DNA from: Eubacteriales bacterium
Lineage (GTDB): Bacteria; Bacillota; Clostridia; Saccharofermentanales; UBA5734
Assembly: GCA_028685755.1 (NCBI GenBank)
Contig: JAQUDJ010000011.1
Span: 1-42,716, forward strand
DNA: 42,716 nt
Direction of reading: 5' to 3'
Both the position numbers and the translations under genes were made by a program. The notes under the pieces were generated by a model that was not told the origin of the DNA, made no database searches, and saw nothing but the letters and a program-made list of their open reading frames with translations. Of the stretch, positions 27,705-34,316 are shown one piece after another; the stretch's first letter is position 1, and every line of letters begins with the position of its first letter.

Positions 27705-27752
27705 AAAATTATCCTTCATCTAAATCATCCTTCATCTAAATTATCCTTCATG
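27705..27752. repeat. Three tandem 16-bp repeats
   Basis: Three near-identical copies of the unit TAAATTATCCTTCATC (27705-27720, 27721-27736, 27737-27752), differing at one or two positions, between the HPr-like gene and its terminator. Non-coding; origin probably slippage. Confidence 0.8.
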
Positions 27753-27760
27753 CCGATCAA

Positions 27761-27792
27761 CCCTCACGGTCTCATGACCGTGAGGGTTTTTT
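27761..27792 (+). terminator. Terminator after the HPr-like gene
   Basis: Perfect 11-bp stem (27761-27771 / 27776-27786), TCAT loop, then TTTTTT. It separates the HPr-like gene from the sigma factor promoter 23 bp downstream. Confidence 0.93.
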
Positions 27793-27814
27793 ATTACATT
27801 TTAGCGCTGCTTTA

Positions 27815-27842
27815 TTGGCATGCATTCACAGTAATCTATAAT
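27815..27842 (+). promoter_or_regulatory. Sigma factor gene promoter, leaderless
   Basis: -35 TTGGCA (27815-27820), 16-bp spacer, -10 TATAAT (27837-27842). The ATG of the sigma gene (27849) is 6 nt after the -10, where transcription should begin, and no Shine-Dalgarno sequence is present. The message is probably leaderless. Confidence 0.7.
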
Positions 27843-27848
27843 GGACTT

Positions 27849-28364
27849 ATGAATGCCCAATCGCCTGAAGGTTACTTTGAATCGATCTACCACGAAACAT
27901 TCAAGCGGCTTAGCCAGTATGTTTATTTTAAATCGCCCAGTTACAGTGAAGCGGAGGATGTTGTCGCTGCTGTCTACACCGATTTTTACCGCTATATTGT
28001 TAAAAAGGATAAGCGGCCACTAAACGTCACAGCGTATTTGATCCGGATGGCTAATCATGAGCTCAGTCGTCTCTATTCCGCCAAAAAGCAAGAACTATCC
28101 CTTGATGATGAAGATACCGGCTTAGCACACACCTTGCCAGCCGATGATAAGGATTTACTACAAGTCTTTGATCAGTTTGAAAAAGATGAGCTGTGGCAAG
28201 CGGTGATGCGCCTGTCGCAGGCCGAACAAGACGTGATCATCGCCAAAGTACGATTTGAAATGAATTTCCGGGAAATTGCCGTTCAGCTGCGCCAAGGTGA
28301 AAGTGCTGTCAAACTACGCTATTATCGAGCACTCAAAAAGCTCGCTGACGATCTCGGTAAATGA
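27849..28364 (+). CDS. Sigma-70 family (ECF-like) RNA polymerase sigma factor
   Basis: A 171-residue alternative sigma factor. Region 2 spans about 5-75 (FKRLSQYVYFKSPSYSEAEDVVAAVYTDFYRYI) and region 4 about 115-168, with helix-turn-helix LSQAEQDVIIAKVRFEMNFREIAVQLRQGESAVKLRYYRALKKL. Region 3 is missing, as in ECF factors. Start: ATG at 27849 lies at the expected transcription start; longer frames back to 27750 run through a terminator and promoter. It is followed after 120 nt by an RsgI-like membrane anti-sigma protein, so the pair should form a signal-transducing module. Confidence 0.87.
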   Translation: MNAQSPEGYFESIYHETFKRLSQYVYFKSPSYSEAEDVVAAVYTDFYRYIVKKDKRPLNVTAYLIRMANHELSRLYSAKKQELSLDDEDTGLAHTLPADDKDLLQVFDQFEKDELWQAVMRLSQAEQDVIIAKVRFEMNFREIAVQLRQGESAVKLRYYRALKKLADDLGK

Positions 28365-28365
28365 T

Positions 28366-28433
28366 TTTTCTCGAATATTTTCTCGACGGTTTTCTCAACG
28401 GTTTTCTTAGATCATTTTGTAAAAATTTTCTCG
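28366..28433. repeat. Phased 12-bp repeats between sigma and anti-sigma genes
   Basis: TTTTCTCGA-type units begin at 28366, 28378, 28390, 28402 and 28426, exactly in 12-bp register (the 28414 position is degenerate). The best unit is TTTTCTCGACGG. They lie just upstream of the predicted anti-sigma promoter and could be binding sites. Confidence 0.65.
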
Positions 28434-28448
28434 GAGCAAGCCTCTTCA

Positions 28449-28472
28449 TGTAACCATTGGCGACAGATCGTC
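28449..28472 (+). promoter_or_regulatory. Candidate ECF-type promoter of the anti-sigma gene
   Basis: TGTAAC (28449-28454) and CGTC (28469-28472) resemble the AAC / CGTC pair of ECF promoters (Bacillus SigX/SigM style), but the 14-nt spacer is about two short. An alternative housekeeping reading is TTGGCG (28457-28462) with TAGTAT (28481-28486). Autoregulation by the adjacent sigma factor is plausible. Confidence 0.35.
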
Positions 28473-28484
28473 CTCTTAACTAGT

Positions 28485-29468
28485 ATGCAAGGACAGAAAG
28501 GACGGCGAAACGATATGCCACAATTAAAACGGAGCTTAGAAGACCATGTCTTCAATCAACAGACAATGGCTGATCGTATACGTGTCGCCAATCTGCAGCA
28601 TGAAGTTGAGAGGAGTGCCCCGATGAATAAAAAATGGTTCTGGACCGCGGGTGTTGCCGCTGCTTTGGTTGTGGCTTTGACCGCGAGTTTGACTTTAATG
28701 GCCCCACCTGTTTTGAATAAATCCGCCGAGAGCGTCCCAGCTGCAACCAATCTCGCCGTTGACGCTGAGGCCACGGCCTACGCCATGATCAGTGTCGACA
28801 TCAATCCGAGTTTTGAAGTGTATGTCGATGAGCACGGCATTGTCATCAAAAGCAAAGCTAAAAATGACGATGCGAAAACGCTTGATGTTCAGGATTTGTT
28901 AGGAAAAACCCAAGAAGATGCTTTAAAAGCGATTATAGAACGTGCAACTGAGGCTAAGTTTATTGATGCTTCAGATGATTTAGACGATTATGTCATCGTC
29001 TCTACGGTCATTTTGAAAAAAGACGATCCAGATGCTGAAGCTAATCAAGAATCAATGGGGGCAAAAATCAAGGCGGCATTAGCTGAAGAAGGCGCCTTGG
29101 ATGACACGACAAAAGTTGCGGTCATCAAGTCGACCTTGCGCGATAAATTCGCAGCTGATGAAAAAGCCATTCCGCTTGGTCTATATATCATTAAAGGAAT
29201 GCTCCAGGTTGATTCTGATGGTAATCCTGTTGAGGACGACGGAACTTGGATCAAAGTTGCTGATTTTGTTCGCAACCCGGATGCCTTAGCTAAACTAAAA
29301 GAACGGGCTGAAATTGTTGAATCCAATAATGAAATCAACAAAGAAGCTCAAGCAGATCGCCAAGCCGAGCGTGAGCAGACAAAAGACGCTGCTGCTGCCG
29401 CACGAGATGCCGCAAAGGAAGCCCGAAAGACAGAACCTATCGGCCCCACCGAAGCAACTAATCCTTAA
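28485..29468 (+). CDS. RsgI-like membrane anti-sigma factor with Asn-Pro autocleavage site
   Basis: A single-pass membrane protein of up to 327 residues. The cytoplasmic N-terminus (~46 aa) would hold the sigma factor; a membrane helix spans about 52-74 (FWTAGVAAALVVALTASLTLMA); outside is the RsgI middle-domain signature ISVDINPSFEVYV (101-113), with the Asn107-Pro108 bond that RsgI proteins cleave themselves before regulated proteolysis. A charged helical tail (EREQTKDAAAAARDAAKEAR) ends the protein. Start uncertain: ATG 28485 has no RBS, ATG 28515 has AAAGGA 12 nt upstream, and ATG 28623 has a perfect GAGGAG but would remove the cytoplasmic part. No carbohydrate-binding domain is present. 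Confidence 0.8.
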   Translation: MQGQKGRRNDMPQLKRSLEDHVFNQQTMADRIRVANLQHEVERSAPMNKKWFWTAGVAAALVVALTASLTLMAPPVLNKSAESVPAATNLAVDAEATAYAMISVDINPSFEVYVDEHGIVIKSKAKNDDAKTLDVQDLLGKTQEDALKAIIERATEAKFIDASDDLDDYVIVSTVILKKDDPDAEANQESMGAKIKAALAEEGALDDTTKVAVIKSTLRDKFAADEKAIPLGLYIIKGMLQVDSDGNPVEDDGTWIKVADFVRNPDALAKLKERAEIVESNNEINKEAQADRQAEREQTKDAAAAARDAAKEARKTEPIGPTEATNP

Positions 29469-29501
29469 GCGGCTAATTAGAACACCCAAATTAGAACATA
29501 C

Positions 29502-29541
29502 AAAAGCAGGTTCGCGCAAAATGGTGCGGACCTGCTTTTTT
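29502..29541. terminator. Bidirectional terminator between anti-sigma and URO-D-like genes
   Basis: 14-bp stem (29502-29515 / 29526-29539) with one G-U and a 10-nt loop, followed by T's on the plus strand. Flanking TTAGAACA (29491-29498) and TGTTCTAA (29543-29550) extend the symmetry. It serves the converging anti-sigma and URO-D-like transcripts. Confidence 0.85.
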
Positions 29542-29577
29542 GTGTTCTAAATAGTAAGTCTTCGGATCCTCGTCGAA

Positions 29578-30879
29578 TCAGTAAAGCTTGTTTATTTCCT
29601 CACGGGCGATTTGGGTCCAGCGAATGATGTTTTGTGGATTTTTTCCGAGCGTGTGATTGTCTTTCATGATGATTTCGACGTTGTTATTGCGGGTCAGATT
29701 TAAGCCCTCACGCAATTCGGCGCGAACTAGGGCTTCATCCATCTGTGTCGACGCTAGCGGTGTTGGGCTAGGCTTCATGGAGTACACATAGTCAGCACCT
29801 AACTTTTCAGACATGACAGCTTTGTTTGCCCAGGTTGAAACTGAGACGCGGCGCAGGTTTTTGGCTGATTTAACAATGTCAATTCGATCATCCATCGGTT
29901 CGCAGCAGCCATATGAAAGCAGGCCAAAGCGGTCGGCAATGCGCTTTTGGTAGGGCCAAATAAACTCAGCAAACATATCCGGCGAGACCCCGACGGTGAT
30001 CTGGCTTTCGGATAGGAGCCACATATCTTGAGTCCGCGTATACCCTTTGAAGCGTTCAGCCGGTAGCTGAGACGTCCAGCCTATGCCACCAGATCCGACA
30101 TATGTCGAATCATTGTTCAAATGAAATAAGCCTTGATTTTCCAGGTAATCGACTTTCGCCAAAAGCCCTTCGGTCAAAATATTCATAACCTTGTGGACAT
30201 TATCTGGTTCGTCATAAAAGTCATAGAGCATGTTTTCCATGCCGCGCAAAAAAGCGTATTCATCTGTTAACCCAAGTGACCAATACCAAACCGAATGTTG
30301 CCTTACTTTTAACACACCGTCAAAGATTTCACGGGCGATGTTATACAAATATCTGCTTTTATCAAAATCGATTGTTAGTACCGGTCGTGTGATCAAATCA
30401 ATTTGAGCATAGTCTTCAAGGACGGGGTCGATGTGATAGGCGCCGCCTGATTCTTGAACGTCTTTTGCGGTCGCGTGTTTGGCGCTTCCAGCCACACCCC
30501 ATGGCGTTTCGCTAAATACATGTGGCAGATCAAAAATTGCTTCTACGATAAAATCATCGTCAAGGTGGTTGCCCCAGAAGATCAACTTGCGCAAATAAAA
30601 TTCCCAATATTGGGCAATCGAATTCGTACAAGAAATCTGATCCGGTGTGATGATTTCATTCCATCCATTTTCAGGATCGGCGAGAATCAAGGGGCGCGTT
30701 TTTTCAAGGTCATTGTGTTTGCGCCACAGCTCTTTGCGTTCGGCCATAATTGGACGAGCAGCGATCTCTGCGACTACTTCGCCCAATTCACGCAGGATCG
30801 CGCGATCTTTTGCTGAGAAGTTCAGATCGTCATAACGAGCTTTGCCATAATCCATGCGAAAATTGGACTGAAAATACAT
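29578..30879 (-). CDS. Uroporphyrinogen decarboxylase-like superfamily protein
   Basis: A 433-residue cytoplasmic protein of the URO-D/methyltransferase (MtaA/CmuA) TIM-barrel superfamily, judged from its layout and the late YGCCEPMDDR motif, which resembles the His/Cys zinc or substrate site of these methyltransferases. It is far longer than true HemE and lacks its N-terminal signature, and there is no haem or methylamine gene nearby. Many anaerobes keep such proteins in sugar or one-carbon clusters with unknown substrate. RBS AAGGAG before the ATG. It follows larA after 9 nt, so the two are one operon. Confidence 0.6.
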   Translation of the reverse strand: MYFQSNFRMDYGKARYDDLNFSAKDRAILRELGEVVAEIAARPIMAERKELWRKHNDLEKTRPLILADPENGWNEIITPDQISCTNSIAQYWEFYLRKLIFWGNHLDDDFIVEAIFDLPHVFSETPWGVAGSAKHATAKDVQESGGAYHIDPVLEDYAQIDLITRPVLTIDFDKSRYLYNIAREIFDGVLKVRQHSVWYWSLGLTDEYAFLRGMENMLYDFYDEPDNVHKVMNILTEGLLAKVDYLENQGLFHLNNDSTYVGSGGIGWTSQLPAERFKGYTRTQDMWLLSESQITVGVSPDMFAEFIWPYQKRIADRFGLLSYGCCEPMDDRIDIVKSAKNLRRVSVSTWANKAVMSEKLGADYVYSMKPSPTPLASTQMDEALVRAELREGLNLTRNNNVEIIMKDNHTLGKNPQNIIRWTQIAREEINKLY

Positions 30880-30888
30880 AAGAACTCC

Positions 30889-32136
30889 TTAGCTTTTGAC
30901 AAACGGCAGGGTCGAACCACCATATGGCATGACAATCACTGATGCATTTTTCCCGAGGATTGTGAGTGCTTCATTTAGTGCAGGTTGTGCGTCTGCAAAG
31001 GGTTCTAAATTAACGGCTTTAACAAATTCCGCATCTAGATCACTGACGAGGAAGATTCTCGCGTTCTGTAAAACCATCGCGATTGCTGCAGCCTTGTGTC
31101 CACCTAATTCAAAGTTACGGGCGATTTCTTCGACCATAAACGCCGGTTTGTACTCGGTCATCCAGCGCTCAAAACAGGGTTCGCCGAGGCCTTCTTTAGC
31201 TGATGCTACCCACAAGATGATGCCCCCTTTGCGAACCGCATGGCGCGCATTGTCGAGTGCCTTTTGGGCTTGGTACATGTTGATATCCTTAGGATAACCA
31301 CCCGGTGAGACGACAACGAGATCGGCCTGTTTGGGTATTTCGCATTTGTAGAGGGTATCGAGGAAGGCGCAACCAACGCGGTGAGCAGTAATTGGATGAC
31401 CGGCCACGGCGTTGACAATTTGTTTCTTCTCATCAAGCACGACATTGACAATAAAGTCGATCGATATGAGATTGAGGACATCGTCGATATCCTGTCGAAC
31501 GGGATTGTCATCAATCGCGCCCGCACGCGCTTCAGGTTTGACCATTTGGCTATGATTCTGCTGAATCGCATCATGGGTACAAACACCTGGCATGATCGCT
31601 TTGGCGCCACCGCTATAACCGGCGAAATAATGAAACTCAATATTGCCTAAGCAGATGCGGCGATCGGCCTCGACAACCGGACGAAAGACATCGACACGCG
31701 TGCCAAACCGGGTGTGGCCAATCGGTACACAATTATGTGTATCGAGATCAATGCAGCTGACTGTTTCAAAAACAGCATCGCCAACAAGGTAGCGCATTTC
31801 TGCTTCGGTATGGGGCCGATGGCTACCTAAGCCAAAGACGATGACAATATCTTCGCGGCGAATGCCGGCTGCATACAATTCATCCAAAAGTGGCGGTAAA
31901 ACAGTTTTGCTCGGCAATGGCCGCGTGATATCACTCGTGATAATTGCGATTTTTTCATTAGCTTTGACAATTTGACCGACGCGTGGGGAGTCGATTGGAT
32001 TTTCGAGAGCCCTTTTGACTTCAGCGGCACCTGTTAAACCAAATTGAACTTCATTAGGCTTTAACACTTGCGTCGGATTGTTTGCCGGAATATCCAGCAT
32101 GAGGGTGGTTTTTCCGAATCCTATTTCGACTTGCAT
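30889..32136 (-). CDS. larA: LarA-family nickel-pincer 2-hydroxyacid racemase (candidate malate racemase)
   Basis: A 415-residue LarA homologue. LarA racemises lactate with the nickel-pincer nucleotide; homologues act on other 2-hydroxyacids including malate. Residues for cofactor and substrate are kept: SDITRP (Asp69, Arg72), GSHRPHT (His106), FHYFAGYSGGAK (His169, Lys179 carrying the cofactor) and the nickel-ligand His195 (NHSQM). No larB, larC or larE is in the window. Start: ATG at 32136 after AAAGGGAG; the longer frame to 32214 crosses the promoter. First gene of a pair with the URO-D-like gene, divergent from a DeoR-type regulator. Next to the inositol/transketolase/malic enzyme operon, malate is an attractive substrate. 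Function inferred. Confidence 0.85.
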   Translation of the reverse strand: MQVEIGFGKTTLMLDIPANNPTQVLKPNEVQFGLTGAAEVKRALENPIDSPRVGQIVKANEKIAIITSDITRPLPSKTVLPPLLDELYAAGIRREDIVIVFGLGSHRPHTEAEMRYLVGDAVFETVSCIDLDTHNCVPIGHTRFGTRVDVFRPVVEADRRICLGNIEFHYFAGYSGGAKAIMPGVCTHDAIQQNHSQMVKPEARAGAIDDNPVRQDIDDVLNLISIDFIVNVVLDEKKQIVNAVAGHPITAHRVGCAFLDTLYKCEIPKQADLVVVSPGGYPKDINMYQAQKALDNARHAVRKGGIILWVASAKEGLGEPCFERWMTEYKPAFMVEEIARNFELGGHKAAAIAMVLQNARIFLVSDLDAEFVKAVNLEPFADAQPALNEALTILGKNASVIVMPYGGSTLPFVKS

Positions 32137-32170
32137 AACAATGCTCCCTTTACGATCTATACTTAACCAT

Positions 32171-32199
32171 AATATAACAAGGAATTGCTCATTTCGCAA
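32171..32199 (-). promoter_or_regulatory. larA promoter overlapped by an operator-like box
   Basis: Leftward -35 TTGCGA (32199-32194), 17-bp spacer, -10 TATATT (32176-32171). The box ATTTCGCAAC (32191-32200) covers the -35; a binding protein would block polymerase. Confidence 0.6.
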
Positions 32200-32301
32200 C
32201 CCAAACAAACACACTCATCGGATGAGTATATGCGTGGTAACGCTCTGCCATTATTGTCATATTCGTCGAGATTTATGCATGAAACGAGCCATTTCGCAGC
32301 C
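32190..32301. promoter_or_regulatory. Operator-like boxes and palindrome between larA and deoR-type gene
   Basis: CATTTCGCAACC (32190-32201) and CATTTCGCAGCC (32290-32301) are direct repeats exactly 100 bp apart. Between them is a perfect palindrome ACTCATC-G-GATGAGT (32213-32227). One box covers the larA -35; the other touches the -35 of the regulator gene. DeoR-family repressors often use spaced repeats and looping. ATTTCGCAAC occurs again at 35176-35185 in the PGK-transketolase gap. Confidence 0.55.
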
Positions 32302-32302
32302 T

Positions 32303-32330
32303 TTTATATTGAGTATTTTTATGGTATATT
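32303..32330 (+). promoter_or_regulatory. Promoter of the DeoR-type regulator
   Basis: -35 TTTATA (32303-32308), 16-bp spacer, -10 TATATT (32325-32330), giving a ~75-nt leader before the ATG at 32412. The second CATTTCGCA box ends just upstream of the -35. Confidence 0.5.
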
Positions 32331-32411
32331 TGAGATTAGATTTAAATTTTCAACTGATTAACTTCTCTCCGCTCAAGTAGATCTATTAAATTGATTTTCG
32401 GAGGAGACCCG

Positions 32412-33164
32412 ATGCGCACCGACCGTTTACGCGAACTTGAAGAATATATGCAGCAAAAGCGCTCTGCGACAATTCCTGAATTATGTGCCTTTTTTAATGT
32501 TTCACTCAACACCATCCGCCGTGATATAAAAGAACTAGTCAAAAGTGGCTCCGTTTCTAAGGTGTATGGTGGCATTCTTTGGAATCAAGAAGATAATATT
32601 GTGCCGTTCAACGCTCGGAGTTCCGTCGCGATTGATGAAAAGCGCCATATTGGTAGTTTAGCTGCCAGTCTTGTCGAAGATGGCGAAACCATTTACATCG
32701 ACTCAGGGACCACAGCGGTGCATCTTTTGCCATTTATTGCCCAACGCAAAAATGTCACGGTCGTCAGCAATAGTTTGATTGTTTTTAATGAAATTCAAAA
32801 ATACCCCGAGCTGAACTTGTTAACTGCCGGCGGCATTTTTAACCAGAAAACGAAATCATTTGTTGGTCTTTCTGCTGTAACGGGCCTCAATGATATCCGA
32901 ATTCGTAAAGCCTTTATGAGTTCGACCGGGGTCAGTATCGAGGCAGGTGCGACCAACAATTCCCTCCACGAAGCTGAAGTTAAACGCGCCGTTATCAATC
33001 GTGCCCAGAAAGTTGTCCTGATGGTCGATCATTCAAAGCTCGACAAATCTGCTGCAATTTGCTTCTGTGGCCTCGAGCAACTTGCCTGCTTTATTACCGA
33101 TCGTCGTCCGCCAGAAAAATATATGAAGTTCTTTGAGCTAAATCGTATTATGGTGAAGTTCTAG
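32412..33164 (+). CDS. DeoR-family transcriptional regulator
   Basis: A 250-residue sugar-phosphate-responsive regulator. N-terminal helix-turn-helix RLRELEEYMQQKRSATIPELCAFFNVSLNTIRRDIKELV (about 4-43) with the KVYGGI hinge, then the DeoR sensor domain with EDGETIYIDSGTT (phosphate-binding loop), VVSNSL, LLTAGG and the late DHSKL. Start: ATG at 32412 with GGAGGAG 7 nt upstream; an in-frame start at 32391 overlaps that RBS. Divergent from larA and facing the transketolase operon; probably controls one or both. IolR of Bacillus is also DeoR-type, which fits an inositol role. Confidence 0.9.
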   Translation: MRTDRLRELEEYMQQKRSATIPELCAFFNVSLNTIRRDIKELVKSGSVSKVYGGILWNQEDNIVPFNARSSVAIDEKRHIGSLAASLVEDGETIYIDSGTTAVHLLPFIAQRKNVTVVSNSLIVFNEIQKYPELNLLTAGGIFNQKTKSFVGLSAVTGLNDIRIRKAFMSSTGVSIEAGATNNSLHEAEVKRAVINRAQKVVLMVDHSKLDKSAAICFCGLEQLACFITDRRPPEKYMKFFELNRIMVKF

Positions 33165-33183
33165 AGTCGGATAGTTCTAATAG

Positions 33184-33268
33184 ATAAGGGGCCGATCTGT
33201 TCGCTCAGACAACGAAACGGCTAAAGCCGTTTCGAACTCGCTCGGCAGATAGGCCCCTTATTTTTTTA
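33184..33268 (+). terminator. Large composite terminator after the DeoR-type gene
   Basis: Outer stem 33184-33199 / 33246-33261 (16 bp, one mismatch), followed by a T-rich run. The 46-nt loop holds another perfect hairpin CGAAACGGC-TAAA-GCCGTTTCG (33213-33234). Ends the regulator transcript, but is far larger than needed. Confidence 0.75.
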
Positions 33269-33291
33269 CTTAATCGACGTGGCGAACTACC

Positions 33292-33325
33292 AAAAAAAAG
33301 CCCGGCATTTTGTGCCGAGCTTTTT
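33292..33325 (-). terminator. Terminator of the inositol/transketolase operon
   Basis: Arms 33295-33307 and 33313-33325 (13 bp, one G-U on the minus strand), followed leftward by a run of eight T in total (33299-33292). It sits 18 nt after the transketolase C-subunit stop. Confidence 0.88.
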
Positions 33326-33343
33326 AAATCTGTAAATTGTTGT

Positions 33344-34306
33344 TTACTTGCGAGCGATTACTGCTTTGACTTTTTCGACGATGACTTCGGAGGTCAAGCC
33401 ATAGAAATTCTGGAGGAAGTCTTGTGGACCAACCTGACCAAATTCATCTTGGACGCCGACCATTTCCATCGGAACGGGTGTGTTCTTGACAAGAACATCT
33501 GCCACAGCGCTGCCGAGACCACCAATGACGTTATGGTTTTCAGCGGTCACAATCGCGCCAGTTTTCTTGGCAGCAGCGATGACTGCTTCAGCATCAATCG
33601 GTTTGACAGTGAACATGTCGAGCACGAGGGCTTTGATGCCTTCTGCTTCAAGAACTGCCGCCGCTTTTAAGGCTTCGGCAACCATGATGCCACAGGCAAT
33701 GATCGCCACGTCAGAACCATCTTTGACGAGGGCAGCTTTACCGACTTCAAAGTCTGCACCGGCTTCATAGACGCCGAGCACTTCTTTGCGGCCGAGACGG
33801 ACATATTTGAGGCCTTTCATGTCGAGCAGTTTCGGCAGGACATTCTCAAGCATCGCGGAGTCCGTGACGTCGATAACGGTTGCGTGTGGAATTGCACGAT
33901 AGAGCGCCATGTCTTCGAACGGCATATGGGTGCCACCGTTGTAGGCAGCTGTGACACCAGCATCCGAACCGATCATGATTACATCATTTTTGGTGTAACC
34001 AATCGACAGGTAGACCTGGTCGTAGCAGCGACGGGATGCGAACGGTCCAAAGGTGTGGGCTAAGGGCTTCAAGCCTGAAGATGCGAGTCCAGCAGCCATG
34101 CCGGCGAGGTTCGCTTCGGAAACACCGACATTGTAAGCCTGAGTCGGATGGGCATCAGCCCATTTTTTGGTGCCGATGGAGCTCATCAGATCAGCATCGA
34201 GATAGACAAACTTCGGATCTTCGCCCATTTTGGCGACGGTTGCGCCGAAGACATCTTTCATCGCGCGTTTTTCTTTTTCGTTTGTGAAATTAACTTTGTA
34301 ATTCAT
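33344..34306 (-). CDS. Split transketolase, C-terminal subunit, altered donor site
   Basis: Second half of a two-gene transketolase, 320 residues: pyrimidine-binding domain plus C-terminal domain. The catalytic Glu is Glu64 (GVSEANLAGMAAG); TFGPFASRRCYDQV and YNGGTHMPFEDMALYRAIP follow. Compared with E. coli TktA, phosphate-binding His461 corresponds to Asp115 (IGSDAG) and Asp469 to Asn123 (YNGGTH), while His473 is kept as His127. Ordinary split transketolases read SHAG...GEDGATH here. I therefore suspect a donor without phosphate, perhaps 2-deoxy-5-keto-gluconate. Located 10 nt after the N-subunit; last gene of the operon. Confidence 0.92.
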   Translation of the reverse strand: MNYKVNFTNEKEKRAMKDVFGATVAKMGEDPKFVYLDADLMSSIGTKKWADAHPTQAYNVGVSEANLAGMAAGLASSGLKPLAHTFGPFASRRCYDQVYLSIGYTKNDVIMIGSDAGVTAAYNGGTHMPFEDMALYRAIPHATVIDVTDSAMLENVLPKLLDMKGLKYVRLGRKEVLGVYEAGADFEVGKAALVKDGSDVAIIACGIMVAEALKAAAVLEAEGIKALVLDMFTVKPIDAEAVIAAAKKTGAIVTAENHNVIGGLGSAVADVLVKNTPVPMEMVGVQDEFGQVGPQDFLQNFYGLTSEVIVEKVKAVIARK

Positions 34307-34316
34307 ATTCTATCCC

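Noticed and set aside
33184-33325. CRISPR-like repeats
   Set aside because: Two different terminators with unrelated stems, no regularly spaced direct repeats, no cas genes.
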